A DNA stretch of 64,000 nucleotides from an uncultured Alphaproteobacteria bacterium (lineage in GTDB: Bacteria > Pseudomonadota > Alphaproteobacteria > Sphingomonadales > Sphingomonadaceae): positions 53,728 to 117,727 of the forward strand of contig CAIZNH010000015.1 in NCBI GenBank assembly GCA_903934325.1, in the 5' to 3' direction. The notes beneath the pieces were generated by a model, which was not told the origin of the DNA, ran no database searches, and was given only the letters and a program-made list of their open reading frames with translations. The translations under genes were made by a program, and so were the position numbers. Below are positions 1 to 8,181 of this stretch, in pieces. Position 1 is the stretch's first letter. Each line of letters starts with the position of its first letter.

Positions 1-1101
1 CGCGCACAGGTCGGCGCGCCGGTGCCGATGTTCGGCGCGGAAGGCATGCCCAAATCGCGCTTCCGCGGGCTCGGGCATCTGGGCTGGGAAATGCCGTGCA
101 ACGTGCTGGCGGACGAAATCCTCACCCCCGGCGAAGGCCAGGTCCGCGCGCTGATCTCGGTCGGCGGCAATCCGGTGGTGGGCTTCCCCGATCAGGCCAA
201 GATGGTCCGCGCGCTGGATGATCTCGAACTGTTCGTGCAGATCGATCCGTGGATGAGCGCCAGCGCCAAGCGTGCCGACGTGGTGCTCGCACCCTCGCAA
301 TGCCTTGAGCGCGAGGACATCACCAGCCTTTCCGAATGGTGGCACGAGGAGCCCTATGCCCGCTACACCGAGGCGGTGGTAGCGCCTCCCGGCGACGTGA
401 TTGACGAATACGAGATGTTCTGGACGCTCGCCCACCACCTGGGGATTCAGATGAACCTCAATGGCGGCCCGCTGCCGATGGACAGGAAGCCGACCAAGCA
501 GGAATTCCTCGATCTCGCGGTCACCGGTTGCCTCGTGCCGCCGAGCAAGGTGCGCGCGGATTGCGCAGCCAATGGCGGAGCGGCGGTGTTCTATCCGGAA
601 CAGCACCCCAAGGTGGAACCGGTGAACGAGAGCGACTTCCACCGCTTCGATCTGGCGGTGGGCGCGATGCCTGCGGAGATCGGGAAATATGCCGAAAATC
701 CGGCGAGCCGCGAAGGTTTCGACTTCCGCCTGATCAGCCGCCGCTCGAAAACGCGCTTCAACTCGATCGGCCATCCGCTCAAGAAATTGCAGGCCAAGAC
801 CACCACCAACCCGGCCTATATCCACCCGGATGATATCTCCGCGCTGGGCCTGGAGGAAGGCGGTCTGGTCGCGATCACTTCGTCTCACGCCACCATTCAC
901 GGCGTCGTGAAGGCGAGCGACAAGGTGCGGCGCGGGATCGTGTCGATGGCGCACGCCTATGGCGATGCCGATGCCACCAAGGACGATGTGCGGACACGCG
1001 GCTCCTCGACCAACCGGCTGGTGAGCGAGGTGGTCGATTATGATCCGATCACCGGACAATCCCTGCAAAGCGCCATTCCGGTGAAGCTGGAACCCGCTTA
1101 G
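1..1101 (+). CDS. Molybdopterin-dependent oxidoreductase, C-terminal part (5' truncated by window edge)
   Basis: The frame is open from base 1, so the N-terminus lies outside the window and 366 residues are visible. The first third resembles the end of the molybdopterin-binding domain: a GGNP motif is followed by a conserved run ending in ADVVLAPSQ. The last ~110 residues resemble the molydopterin dinucleotide-binding (aspartate-decarboxylase-like barrel) domain, with NPAYIHPDDISALGL and a late HAYGDAD segment. The family (formate dehydrogenase / DMSO reductase superfamily) catalyses oxygen-atom or hydride transfers using a Mo-bis-MGD cofactor. The iron-sulfur and Mo-ligand regions are not visible, so the substrate cannot be named. 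It precedes a catabolic cluster on the same strand and may belong to it. An inverted repeat follows its stop. Confidence 0.85.
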   Translation, partial: RAQVGAPVPMFGAEGMPKSRFRGLGHLGWEMPCNVLADEILTPGEGQVRALISVGGNPVVGFPDQAKMVRALDDLELFVQIDPWMSASAKRADVVLAPSQCLEREDITSLSEWWHEEPYARYTEAVVAPPGDVIDEYEMFWTLAHHLGIQMNLNGGPLPMDRKPTKQEFLDLAVTGCLVPPSKVRADCAANGGAAVFYPEQHPKVEPVNESDFHRFDLAVGAMPAEIGKYAENPASREGFDFRLISRRSKTRFNSIGHPLKKLQAKTTTNPAYIHPDDISALGLEEGGLVAITSSHATIHGVVKASDKVRRGIVSMAHAYGDADATKDDVRTRGSSTNRLVSEVVDYDPITGQSLQSAIPVKLEPA

Positions 1102-1118
1102 AACTCAAACCCCTGAAT

Positions 1119-1199
1119 CCGTTCGGGCTGAGCTTGTCGAAGCCCCGTCCTTTTCTTCCGAAGAGAAGTGCGGCCCTTCGACAGGCTCAGGGCGAACGG
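1119..1199. repeat. REP-like inverted repeat (24-nt arms)
   Basis: The left arm (1119-1142) and right arm (1176-1199) are inverted copies matching at 21 of 24 positions, around a 33-nt centre. The right arm carries TTCGACAGGCTCAGGGCGAA, a sequence I recognise as a dispersed palindromic repeat in sphingomonad-type genomes. It lies between two co-directional genes and could form a stable hairpin limiting read-through into the reductase gene. Confidence 0.75.
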
Positions 1200-1216
1200 G
1201 AATGGAGAATATCCGA

Positions 1217-2227
1217 ATGCCCCAGAACCGCCGCTTCCTGCTCCAGCGCCGCCCCGATGGCACGCCGGTGCCCGATGACTTCGCGCTTGTCACCGAGCCC
1301 ACGCCGGCGCTGGAAGAAGGCCAGTTCCTGATCCGCAACCACTATGCCTCGCTTGATCCGGCGATGCGCGGGTGGATGGATGCCGAGGGCAACTACATGC
1401 CGCCGATCCCCTTGGGCGATCCGGTGCGCGCCAGCACCATCGGGGTGGTCGAGGAAAGCCGCGCGGAAGGCTTTGCGCCCGGCCAGTGGGTGATGGGTTT
1501 GAACGCGCTGGAGGATTACTCGATCGGCGTCGCGGGCGGCTTCACCCAGCCGATCGACCCGAGCCTCGTGCCGAGCGTCACCAACTACCTGTCGATCTTC
1601 GGCGCAGTCGGGATGACGGCCTATTTCGGCTTCCTCGACGTGTGTCAGCCCAAGGCGGGCGAGACCGTGCTGGTGACGGGCGCTGCGGGCGCAGTCGGCA
1701 GCCTTGTCGGCCAGCTTGCCAAGATCCACGGCTGCCGCGCGGTCGGGATTGCGGGCGGGCCTGCCAAGTGCGCGCGCCTCACCGAGAAATACGGCTTCGA
1801 TGCGGCCATCGACTACCGCGGCAAGGATGAAGCAGCCCTCACCAAGGCGATTGCCGAAGCCTGCCCGGACGGCGTCGATGTGATCTTCGAGAATGTCGGC
1901 GGGATCATCCTCGATGCTGGTCTCATGAACCTCAACCTGCACTCGCGCGTCGGGCTGTGCGGCCTCATCAGCGAATACAACACCGAGCCGCGCGGCATCC
2001 GCAACCTGTGGCAGCTGATCGTCAAGCGCGCCCATATCCGCGGGCTGCTGGTCGCCGATTACGTCCCCCGCTTCGGCGAGGGTGCGCAGGCGATGGGCGT
2101 GTGGGCAGCGCAGGGCAAGCTCACCATCGACGAGCATATCGACGAGGGGCTGGAGCACGCCTTCGACAGCTTCATGCGGCTGTTTGCGGGCACCAATGAC
2201 GGCAAGATGATCCTCAAGATCGCCTGA
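1217..2227 (+). CDS. NADP-dependent medium-chain dehydrogenase/reductase (CurA/prostaglandin-reductase type)
   Basis: This 336-aa protein belongs to the zinc-independent MDR group that reduces alpha,beta-unsaturated carbonyls with NADPH. The N-terminus (MPQNRRFLLQRRPDG) and the Rossmann glycine motif AAGAVGS near residue 155 fit the leukotriene/prostaglandin reductase and YncB/CurA family, and there are no structural-zinc cysteines. The ATG at 1217 is chosen over the in-frame ATG at 1202 because GGAG at 1204-1207 sits 9 nt upstream of it and the family normally begins here. The 1202 start would overlap the end of the inverted repeat. Its stop overlaps the next start by 1 bp, indicating translational coupling with the ThuA-like gene. 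The physiological substrate is unknown; a pathway enone is a reasonable guess. Confidence 0.88.
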   Translation: MPQNRRFLLQRRPDGTPVPDDFALVTEPTPALEEGQFLIRNHYASLDPAMRGWMDAEGNYMPPIPLGDPVRASTIGVVEESRAEGFAPGQWVMGLNALEDYSIGVAGGFTQPIDPSLVPSVTNYLSIFGAVGMTAYFGFLDVCQPKAGETVLVTGAAGAVGSLVGQLAKIHGCRAVGIAGGPAKCARLTEKYGFDAAIDYRGKDEAALTKAIAEACPDGVDVIFENVGGIILDAGLMNLNLHSRVGLCGLISEYNTEPRGIRNLWQLIVKRAHIRGLLVADYVPRFGEGAQAMGVWAAQGKLTIDEHIDEGLEHAFDSFMRLFAGTNDGKMILKIA

Positions 2228-2994
2228 TGCGCTCCTTGCTGGTCTTGTCGGGCGGGCACCCCTACGAGGCCGGGCCCTTTGGCGAGCTGTTGGGCGCACT
2301 GGGCGGTTGGGACATCACCCACCTCATCCACCCCGAAGGCGGGGAGGCCGATGCGGCGGACGCCATCGCGGCGGCAGATGGGCTGCTGTTCTACGACATG
2401 GCAGGCTACAGCTTTGGCGATGGCGCAGTGACAATGCGCCCGCCTTCGTCTGCCTTCCGGCAGGCCGTCGCGGCGCGCTTTGCCAGCGGCAGGGGCGCGG
2501 TCGCGATGCACCATGCGCTGGCCGGATGGGCGCTGTGGCCCGAATGGCACGACTGGCTGGGCGGACAGTTCCACTATCAACCCGGGGCGTATGGGCCGGA
2601 TTCGGGCTATCGCCACGATGTCGCCTACGAGGCGCATGTGGTGGCCGATCATCCGGTCACACGCGGTCTACCCGCCAGCTTTCCGGTGACCGACGAGCTT
2701 TACCTCTGCCCGATTGACGAGACCGCCCTCACACCCCTCGTGCGGGCCGAGGGCTTCGCCTTCAATCGCGACAATTTCTACTCCGCCGCACAGGCCGTCG
2801 CAGGCGCGATGTTCAGCAATGACGGGTGGGACCATCCGCCGGGCAGCAACTGCATCGCCTGGGAAAGCCGCGCCTGCCCCGCCCCGCTCGTCTATCTGCA
2901 ATGCGGCGATGGCCCGGCGACCTATACCAACCCGAATGTGCGCCAGATGCTGGCCCAGGCACTCGATTACACCTCAGGAGGAACCACCGGATGA
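2227..2994 (+). CDS. ThuA-like domain protein (first copy)
   Basis: This 255-aa protein has the layout of the ThuA family (trehalose-utilisation-like, class I glutamine-amidotransferase fold): an N-terminal LLVLSGGHPYE strand-turn, a central FYDMAGYSF segment, VAMHHALAGW and a late GHPV-like region (VADHPVTRGL). The family is common in sugar and steroid-type catabolic clusters, but its reaction is poorly defined. It overlaps the upstream reductase by 1 bp and the downstream epoxide-hydrolase-like gene by 4 bp (ATGA), so all three are coupled. A second, divergent ThuA-like protein lies 5 kb downstream in the same cluster. The fold assignment is good; the function is unknown. Confidence 0.8.
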   Translation: MRSLLVLSGGHPYEAGPFGELLGALGGWDITHLIHPEGGEADAADAIAAADGLLFYDMAGYSFGDGAVTMRPPSSAFRQAVAARFASGRGAVAMHHALAGWALWPEWHDWLGGQFHYQPGAYGPDSGYRHDVAYEAHVVADHPVTRGLPASFPVTDELYLCPIDETALTPLVRAEGFAFNRDNFYSAAQAVAGAMFSNDGWDHPPGSNCIAWESRACPAPLVYLQCGDGPATYTNPNVRQMLAQALDYTSGGTTG

Positions 2995-3368
2995 CGCCCC
3001 AGCAAACTGTCGAAGCCTTCATCGGCCACTGGAACGCCTGCGATGTGGACGCGATGCTCGCCCTGTGTGCGGACGGCATCGTCTATCACAATATCCCGAT
3101 GGAGCCGATCACCGGCACCACCGCGATGCGAGCGATGGTCGAAGGCTTTCTCGCGAATATCTCCGCCTGCGAATGGCAGACTCACGCCATCGCCGCCAAT
3201 GGCAACACCGTGCTGACCGAGCGCACCGACGGCTTCATCTTCAAGGACGGGCGCCGCGCCGCGATCCGCGTGATGGGCACCTTCGATCTCGATGAAAACG
3301 GCCTGATCACCGGCTGGCGCGACTATTTCGACATGGCCGAGTTCCAGCGCGAATTTGCCGGGGGCTGA
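2991..3368 (+). CDS. Limonene-1,2-epoxide hydrolase-family enzyme
   Basis: This 125-aa protein has an NTF2/SnoaL-like fold and retains the limonene-epoxide-hydrolase (LEH) active-site pattern. Tyr32 and Asn34 lie in VYHNIPMEPITG, Arg78-x-Asp80 in ERTDGF, and Asp111 in WRDYFD. In LEH the Asp-Arg-Asp triad activates water and protonates the epoxide, with Tyr and Asn orienting the water. Keeping all five positions argues for an active epoxide hydrolase rather than a generic SnoaL protein. The start at 2991 is set by AGGAGG at 2976-2981, nine bases upstream, and by the ATGA overlap with the ThuA-like gene. The neighbouring P450 could form an epoxide that this enzyme opens, which is inference. Confidence 0.85.
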   Translation: MTPQQTVEAFIGHWNACDVDAMLALCADGIVYHNIPMEPITGTTAMRAMVEGFLANISACEWQTHAIAANGNTVLTERTDGFIFKDGRRAAIRVMGTFDLDENGLITGWRDYFDMAEFQREFAGG

Positions 3369-3468
3369 GCCGCGCCTGCGCGCTCCCTAACACAAACGCG
3401 CATCGCATCGGGGCGGCACTCATGGCTAGGCTTGACCCATAATTTGCAAGGGTTGGAGCCCGCCTGCC

Positions 3469-4710
3469 ATGAACAAGCCTGAAGGCAATGTCTTTGCCCC
3501 CGAAACGCTGCTGGATCCCTTCGATTACTACCGCGCCATGCACGAGGCCGGGGTAGAGATCGAACTGATCGAAGGGATGGGCACCTATGTCGTCTATTCC
3601 TATGATCTGTGCAGCGAGGCGGCGGCCAAACCGGAGATCTTCTCCAACGATTTCACCGCGCTGATGGGCCGGGAATCGGACGGGGAAATCCAGGCGATCC
3701 TCGCGGAAGGCTGGCCCGATCTTCCGACCCTGCTGACCGCCGATCACCCGGTCCACACCCGCAACCGCAAGCTGGTCAACCTCGCCTTCTCGGCCCCGCG
3801 TGTGAACGCGATCGAAGCCGACATGCGGACCAAGTCGATCGAGCTGATCGAAGCCTTTGCCGACAAGGGCGAATGCGAATTCGTCGAGGAATTCGGCGTG
3901 CCGCTGCCGGTGGCGATGATCGCGGGGCAGATCGGGCTCGACGATGATCCCAAGCGGGTGAAGCGCTGGTCTGACGCCGCGGTCGACCGCTTCAGCCAGA
4001 TGGTCGATCACCAGCGCAAGCTCGAATGCGCGCGCAGTCTGGTCGAATTCCAGCACTATATGAAGGGCCTGATCGATGATCGCCGCGCGAACGGCGGCAA
4101 TGATCTGCTGACCGATCTGGTCGAGGCGCGGGTCGAGGGAGAAACCCCGCTCATCGATCCCGAAATCATGTCGCTGATGCAGCAGTTCATGGTGGCCGGG
4201 AACGAGACCACCACCTCGACGCTGGCAGGCGGCCTGCTCCAGCTGATCCGCAATCCCGATCAGATGGCCAAGGCCAAGGCGGCGGCCGGCGGGCGCGATC
4301 CCAAGGTGATCATGAACCTCGTCGAGGAGGCACTGCGCTACGAGACGCCCACGGCGGGCATGTGGCGCGTGGTCAAGGCCGATACCGAGCTGGGCGGCAT
4401 GAAAATCCCCAACGGCGCGGTGGTGCAGCTGCGCTACGCCGCGGCCAATCGTGATCCGAAGAAGTTCCCCGATCCCGACAAGTTCGACATCGATCGCGCC
4501 AACGCCCGCACACACCTCAGCTTCGGCAAGGGGCCGCATATGTGCGTGGGCAACATGCTCAGCCGCAAGGAAATGCTGGTCGCCTTCGACGAGCTGCTCG
4601 AACGGCTCGATAACTTCGCGGTGGCCGACGAGAACGCCATCCGCATCCTGCCCAACATCCTGCTGCGCGGGGTGACGCATCTGCCGATCACCTTCACGCG
4701 GAAAGCCTGA
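3469..4710 (+). CDS. Cytochrome P450
   Basis: This 413-aa protein is a soluble bacterial class I P450. The I-helix oxygen-activation motif AGNETT is at residues 243-248, the K-helix ExxR is E287-A-L-R290, and the heme loop FGKGPHMCVG places the thiolate ligand at Cys359. Length and motifs are normal and no membrane anchor is present. It needs a ferredoxin and reductase, which are not in the window. A 100-bp gap precedes it, the largest break in this part of the cluster, so a separate promoter is plausible. The acyl-CoA dehydrogenase gene follows after 5 bp. It probably hydroxylates or epoxidises the substrate before CoA-dependent degradation. The family cannot be numbered by inspection. Confidence 0.95.
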   Translation: MNKPEGNVFAPETLLDPFDYYRAMHEAGVEIELIEGMGTYVVYSYDLCSEAAAKPEIFSNDFTALMGRESDGEIQAILAEGWPDLPTLLTADHPVHTRNRKLVNLAFSAPRVNAIEADMRTKSIELIEAFADKGECEFVEEFGVPLPVAMIAGQIGLDDDPKRVKRWSDAAVDRFSQMVDHQRKLECARSLVEFQHYMKGLIDDRRANGGNDLLTDLVEARVEGETPLIDPEIMSLMQQFMVAGNETTTSTLAGGLLQLIRNPDQMAKAKAAAGGRDPKVIMNLVEEALRYETPTAGMWRVVKADTELGGMKIPNGAVVQLRYAAANRDPKKFPDPDKFDIDRANARTHLSFGKGPHMCVGNMLSRKEMLVAFDELLERLDNFAVADENAIRILPNILLRGVTHLPITFTRKA

Positions 4711-4715
4711 GGCCC

Positions 4716-5798
4716 ATGAATTTCGATCTGTCCGAAGAACAGCAGATGTTCGTGACCTCGGTCGAGCGCTTCGCCGCGCCGATCGATGTCGAGGCGCGGC
4801 GGCGGCTGCGGCTCTCGCCCACCGGCTATGACCGGTCGCGCTGGCAGAGCCTTGCCGAAATGGGCCTGATCGCGCTCGCCGCGAGTGAGGATGCGGGCGG
4901 CATGGGCGGCTCGCCGCTCGATCTTGCGCTGGTGGCCGAAGCGATCGGCAAGGCCAATGCGCCCGATCCGCTGATCGAACATGGCGTGCTGCCCACCCTA
5001 CTGCTCGAACGCGGGCAGGCGCACGAAGCGCTCGAAGGCGTGCTGGCGGGCACGACCATCGCCACCTTCGCCTGGACCGAACGCGGCCAGCGCTACAGCC
5101 TCAAGGCCAAGGGCATGAGGGCCGAAAGCGCCGGAGAGGGCTTCGTGCTCTCGGGCGAAAAGACCATGGTGATGGGCGCGCTGATCGCCGATCTGTTCAT
5201 CGTCACCGCCGATATCGGCGGGGAGACCGCCTGCTTCCTCGTGCCGAAGGATGCGCCGGGCCTCGAAGTGCGGGCCTATCGCCTTGCCGATGGCAGCATC
5301 GCGGGCGAATTGAAGCTGACCCGCACACCCGCAGCCGCGCGGCTGACGCTCGATGCGGCGGCGCTCGACGGGATCGTTGCCGAAGTGCGCCTGCTCGCAG
5401 CGGCCGAAATGGTCGGGCTGGGTCAACGCCTGCTCGACGATACGCTCGCCTATGTGAAGGAGCGCCAGCAGTTCGGCGTCGCCATCGGCAGCTTCCAGGC
5501 GCTCCAGCACCGGCTGGTCGATTGCTATGCGCGCGAGGAACAGGCCCGCTCGATGCTCTATCGCGCCGCGCTCAGCGATCGCGGTGATGCGGCGGCTTGG
5601 CAGCGCGCTGCGGCCGGCGCCAAGGCCTTCATCGGCGACAATGTCGACGCGATCGCCCGCGAGGCGGTGCAGATGCACGGCGGCATGGGGATCACCGACG
5701 AACTCGCCATCGGCCACGCCCTGAAGCGCGTGCTGCTGCTCGCGCGGCTGTTCGGCGATGTCGATACGGTGCTGGCGGAATATGCGCTTGCGGCGTGA
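4716..5798 (+). CDS. Acyl-CoA dehydrogenase (short subunit)
   Basis: This 360-aa flavoprotein of the acyl-CoA dehydrogenase family has the N-terminal helical region (NFDLSEEQQMFVTS), a mid beta-domain (SGEKTMVMGA) and the C-terminal helical bundle with ERQQFG and QMHGGMGITDE. These are standard FAD- and dimer-contact motifs of this family. It is shorter than the second dehydrogenase of the cluster (402 aa at 8990-10198). In steroid side-chain degradation, paired unequal ACAD subunits form alpha2beta2 heterotetramers. That arrangement is possible here but not shown. The gene starts 5 bp after the P450 and is followed 26 bp later by the DUF35-like gene. It probably introduces an alpha,beta double bond into a CoA thioester. 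Confidence 0.9.
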   Translation: MNFDLSEEQQMFVTSVERFAAPIDVEARRRLRLSPTGYDRSRWQSLAEMGLIALAASEDAGGMGGSPLDLALVAEAIGKANAPDPLIEHGVLPTLLLERGQAHEALEGVLAGTTIATFAWTERGQRYSLKAKGMRAESAGEGFVLSGEKTMVMGALIADLFIVTADIGGETACFLVPKDAPGLEVRAYRLADGSIAGELKLTRTPAAARLTLDAAALDGIVAEVRLLAAAEMVGLGQRLLDDTLAYVKERQQFGVAIGSFQALQHRLVDCYAREEQARSMLYRAALSDRGDAAAWQRAAAGAKAFIGDNVDAIAREAVQMHGGMGITDELAIGHALKRVLLLARLFGDVDTVLAEYALAA

Positions 5799-5824
5799 TC
5801 CGCAGGCTGGAGGGGACTGAAACA

Positions 5825-6250
5825 ATGGGCGAAAAGATCGACCCCAATCTGTGGAGCGACGGGGCCGAGCCGCACCTGATGGGCGGGCGGCTGCCTTCGG
5901 GCGAGATCGTCTTCCCGATGCCGGCGGGCGATGCGGCCGAGGGCGTCACACCTCACAAGCTGTCGCGTCGCGGCAAGCTGTGGTCGTGGACCAGCCAGGG
6001 CTTCCTCCCCAAGGAACCCTATGAAGGCCCCGGCTCCGGCCCCGGCGAAGGCCCGCCCGACTTCCAGCCCTATCTGCTCGGCTATGTCGAACTGCCCGGC
6101 GAGGTGATCGTCGAGAGCCGCATCGTCGATGCTCGGCTCGAGGATCTGCACCTCGGCATGGAGCTCGAATTCTGCATCGTGCCTTTCAACATGACGCACG
6201 ACACCTTCGCCTTCCGCCCCGTCGCTGCACAAGAGAGCAAAGCCGCATGA
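5825..6250 (+). CDS. OB-fold (DUF35-type) protein paired with thiolase
   Basis: This 141-aa protein resembles the OB-fold half of the Zn-ribbon/OB-fold (DUF35) family, with a GYVELPGEVIVESRIV segment and a C-terminal LHLGMELEFCIVPF strand pair. DUF35 proteins bind thiolases or SCP2-type aldolases and are needed for their activity, for example the ChsH2 DUF35 domain with Ltp2. The usual rubredoxin-like CxxC pairs are missing: only one Cys is present. This is therefore an OB-fold-only version. ATG 5825 is the first ATG after the upstream stop and fits the size; in-frame codons continue upstream inside the dehydrogenase gene and are not used. It overlaps the thiolase start by 4 bp (ATGA), supporting a one-to-one complex. 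Confidence 0.78.
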   Translation: MGEKIDPNLWSDGAEPHLMGGRLPSGEIVFPMPAGDAAEGVTPHKLSRRGKLWSWTSQGFLPKEPYEGPGSGPGEGPPDFQPYLLGYVELPGEVIVESRIVDARLEDLHLGMELEFCIVPFNMTHDTFAFRPVAAQESKAA

Positions 6251-7413
6251 GCGAGAATGTCTACATCATCGGCGCGGGGATCCACCCGTTTGGCCGCACC
6301 GATAGCCGTTCGGGCCGCGAACAGGGCGTCTATGCCGTGCGCGAGGCCTTGAGCGATGCGGGGCTGGAATGGCCCGATATCGAATGCGCCTATGGCGGCT
6401 CGGCAGCGGCAGGCAATGCCGACATCATGGTCAACGAGCTGGGGCTGACCTCGCTCCCCTTCACCAATGTCGCCAATGGCTGTGCCACCGGGGGCAGTGC
6501 GCTCGCCGCCTCGCAGCAGGCCATCGCGAGCGGGATGTATGACCTCGCGCTCGCCGTGGGCTTCGACAAGCACCCGCGCGGCGCCTTCAACGCCAAGCCT
6601 GCCGATTACGGCCTGCCCGAATGGTACGGCCAGACCGGCATGATGCTGACCACGCAGTTCTTCGCCCTGAAGATCCAGCGCTACATGCAATTGCACGGCA
6701 TCAGCCGCACGACGCTGGGCCGCGTGGCGGAAAAGGCCTTCCGCAACGGCACGATCACGCCCCACGCATGGCGGCGCAGCCCGGTCGATCTCGATACGAT
6801 CATGAACGCACCGATGATCAATGATCCGCTGACCAAATACATGTTCTGCTCGCCGGCCGAGGGCGCGGTGGCGCTGATCCTCGCGTCCGAAAAGAAGATG
6901 AAGGAACTCGGCGCAGACGGCGTGAAGATCCGCAGTGTCGCGGTGAAGACACGCCCGCCCAACTCCTTCGAGGTGTTCCAGGCCGGCATCAGCATCGAGG
7001 AAGGCGGCAAGCCAACCGCGCTCGCCAGCCAGGCCGCCTTCGAGAAGGCAGGTGTGGGGCCGGAGGACATCGGTGTCGCCCAGTTGCAGGACACCGAGAG
7101 TGGCGCGGAAATCATGCACATGGCCGAAAACGGCTTCTGCAAGGATGGCGATCAGGAAGAATGGCTGGCCAATGGCTGGACCGAGATCGGCGGCGGTAAG
7201 TTGCCGGTCAACACCGATGGCGGCTGCCTTGCCTGCGGCGAGCCGGTCGGCGCATCGGGCCTGCGGCAGGTTTACGAGAACGTCCAGCAGCTGCGCCAGC
7301 GCGGCGGCGAGCGGCAGGTGCCGGGCAAGAACGGCAAGGGTCCGCGCCTCGGTTACAGCCACGTCTACGGCGCGCCGGGCCTTTCGGCAGTCGCGATCCT
7401 GGAGCGCGAATGA
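6247..7413 (+). CDS. SCP2/lipid-transfer-protein-type thiolase (or aldolase)
   Basis: This 388-aa protein belongs to the thiolase superfamily, lipid-transfer (Ltp/SCP-x) branch. It has an N-terminal VYIIGAGIHPFGR strand, a nucleophile-position Cys79 in NGCATGGSAL, and a C-terminal NTDGGCLACGEPVGASG segment followed by HVYGAPGL. Proteins of this branch act as 3-ketoacyl-CoA thiolases or, in Ltp2, as retro-aldolases that remove a short acyl-CoA from a branched side chain. Those retro-aldolases work with a DUF35 partner, and the OB-fold gene overlaps this start by 4 bp. The downstream SDR also overlaps by 4 bp. Retention of Cys79 leaves thiolysis possible; whether it acts as thiolase or aldolase cannot be decided from sequence alone. 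Confidence 0.85.
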   Translation: MSENVYIIGAGIHPFGRTDSRSGREQGVYAVREALSDAGLEWPDIECAYGGSAAAGNADIMVNELGLTSLPFTNVANGCATGGSALAASQQAIASGMYDLALAVGFDKHPRGAFNAKPADYGLPEWYGQTGMMLTTQFFALKIQRYMQLHGISRTTLGRVAEKAFRNGTITPHAWRRSPVDLDTIMNAPMINDPLTKYMFCSPAEGAVALILASEKKMKELGADGVKIRSVAVKTRPPNSFEVFQAGISIEEGGKPTALASQAAFEKAGVGPEDIGVAQLQDTESGAEIMHMAENGFCKDGDQEEWLANGWTEIGGGKLPVNTDGGCLACGEPVGASGLRQVYENVQQLRQRGGERQVPGKNGKGPRLGYSHVYGAPGLSAVAILERE

Positions 7414-8180
7414 GCAGGGTGCAGGGCAAGGTCGCGCTGGTTTCGGGCGGCGCGGAGGGGATTGGTGCGGCGGTCGCGCGGCTGATCGTGGCCGAAGGCG
7501 GCAGCGTGATGCTGGGCGATGTGCAGCTGGAAAAGGCGCAGGAACTCGCCGCCGAACTGGGCGAGCGGGCTGCGGCCTGTCAGCTCGACGTGCGTGATCT
7601 GAGGCAATGGGAAGCTGCCGTCTCCGCCACACGCGGGCACTTCGGCAAGCTGACCGTGCTGTGCAACATTGCCGGCATCTCCGAGCCGGGCAACGTCCCC
7701 GATGGCGCGCTCGATGTGTGGGAACGCACCATCGACATCAACCTTCATGGCCCCTTCTACGGGATGCGCGCGGCAATCCCGGCGATGGAGGCGAGCGGCG
7801 AGCCCTGCGCCATCGTCAACATCGGCTCGATGATCGCGCTGCGCCCCGCATCCTTCGTGGCGGCCTACAGCGCGTCAAAGACAGGCCTTCGCGGCCTCAC
7901 GCAATCGGTCGCGCTCGATCTGGCCGAACGCGGCCTGCCGATCCGGGTCAACATGGTGCACCCCGGCGCGATCCGCACGCCGATGTACAACCGCTACAAG
8001 TTCTCTGGCGCCGATACGCCCGAGAACATCGAAACCAATTTCGCCGCCACCCACCCGATGAACCGCATCGGCGAGCCCGAGGAAGTCGCCCGCGCGGTGG
8101 TGTTCCTCGCCAGCGACGAGGCGAGCTTTACCACCGGCTGCGATTTGACCGTCGATGGCGGCGGCAGCATCAGGAGCTAA
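7410..8180 (+). CDS. Short-chain dehydrogenase/reductase (classical SDR)
   Basis: This 256-aa classical SDR has the dinucleotide-binding glycine motif GGAEGIG near the N-terminus, an NIAG motif, and the catalytic pair Tyr153/Lys157 in YSASKTG with an upstream Ser. The terminal segment with TTGCDLTVDGGG is typical of FabG/3-hydroxyacyl-CoA dehydrogenase-like members. It overlaps the thiolase gene by 4 bp (ATGA). In this context it probably oxidises a hydroxyacyl-CoA or a secondary alcohol of the pathway intermediate. Asp at the end of the second beta strand (MLGDV) suggests NAD rather than NADP. Confidence 0.9.
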   Translation: MSRVQGKVALVSGGAEGIGAAVARLIVAEGGSVMLGDVQLEKAQELAAELGERAAACQLDVRDLRQWEAAVSATRGHFGKLTVLCNIAGISEPGNVPDGALDVWERTIDINLHGPFYGMRAAIPAMEASGEPCAIVNIGSMIALRPASFVAAYSASKTGLRGLTQSVALDLAERGLPIRVNMVHPGAIRTPMYNRYKFSGADTPENIETNFAATHPMNRIGEPEEVARAVVFLASDEASFTTGCDLTVDGGGSIRS

Positions 8181-8181
8181 C

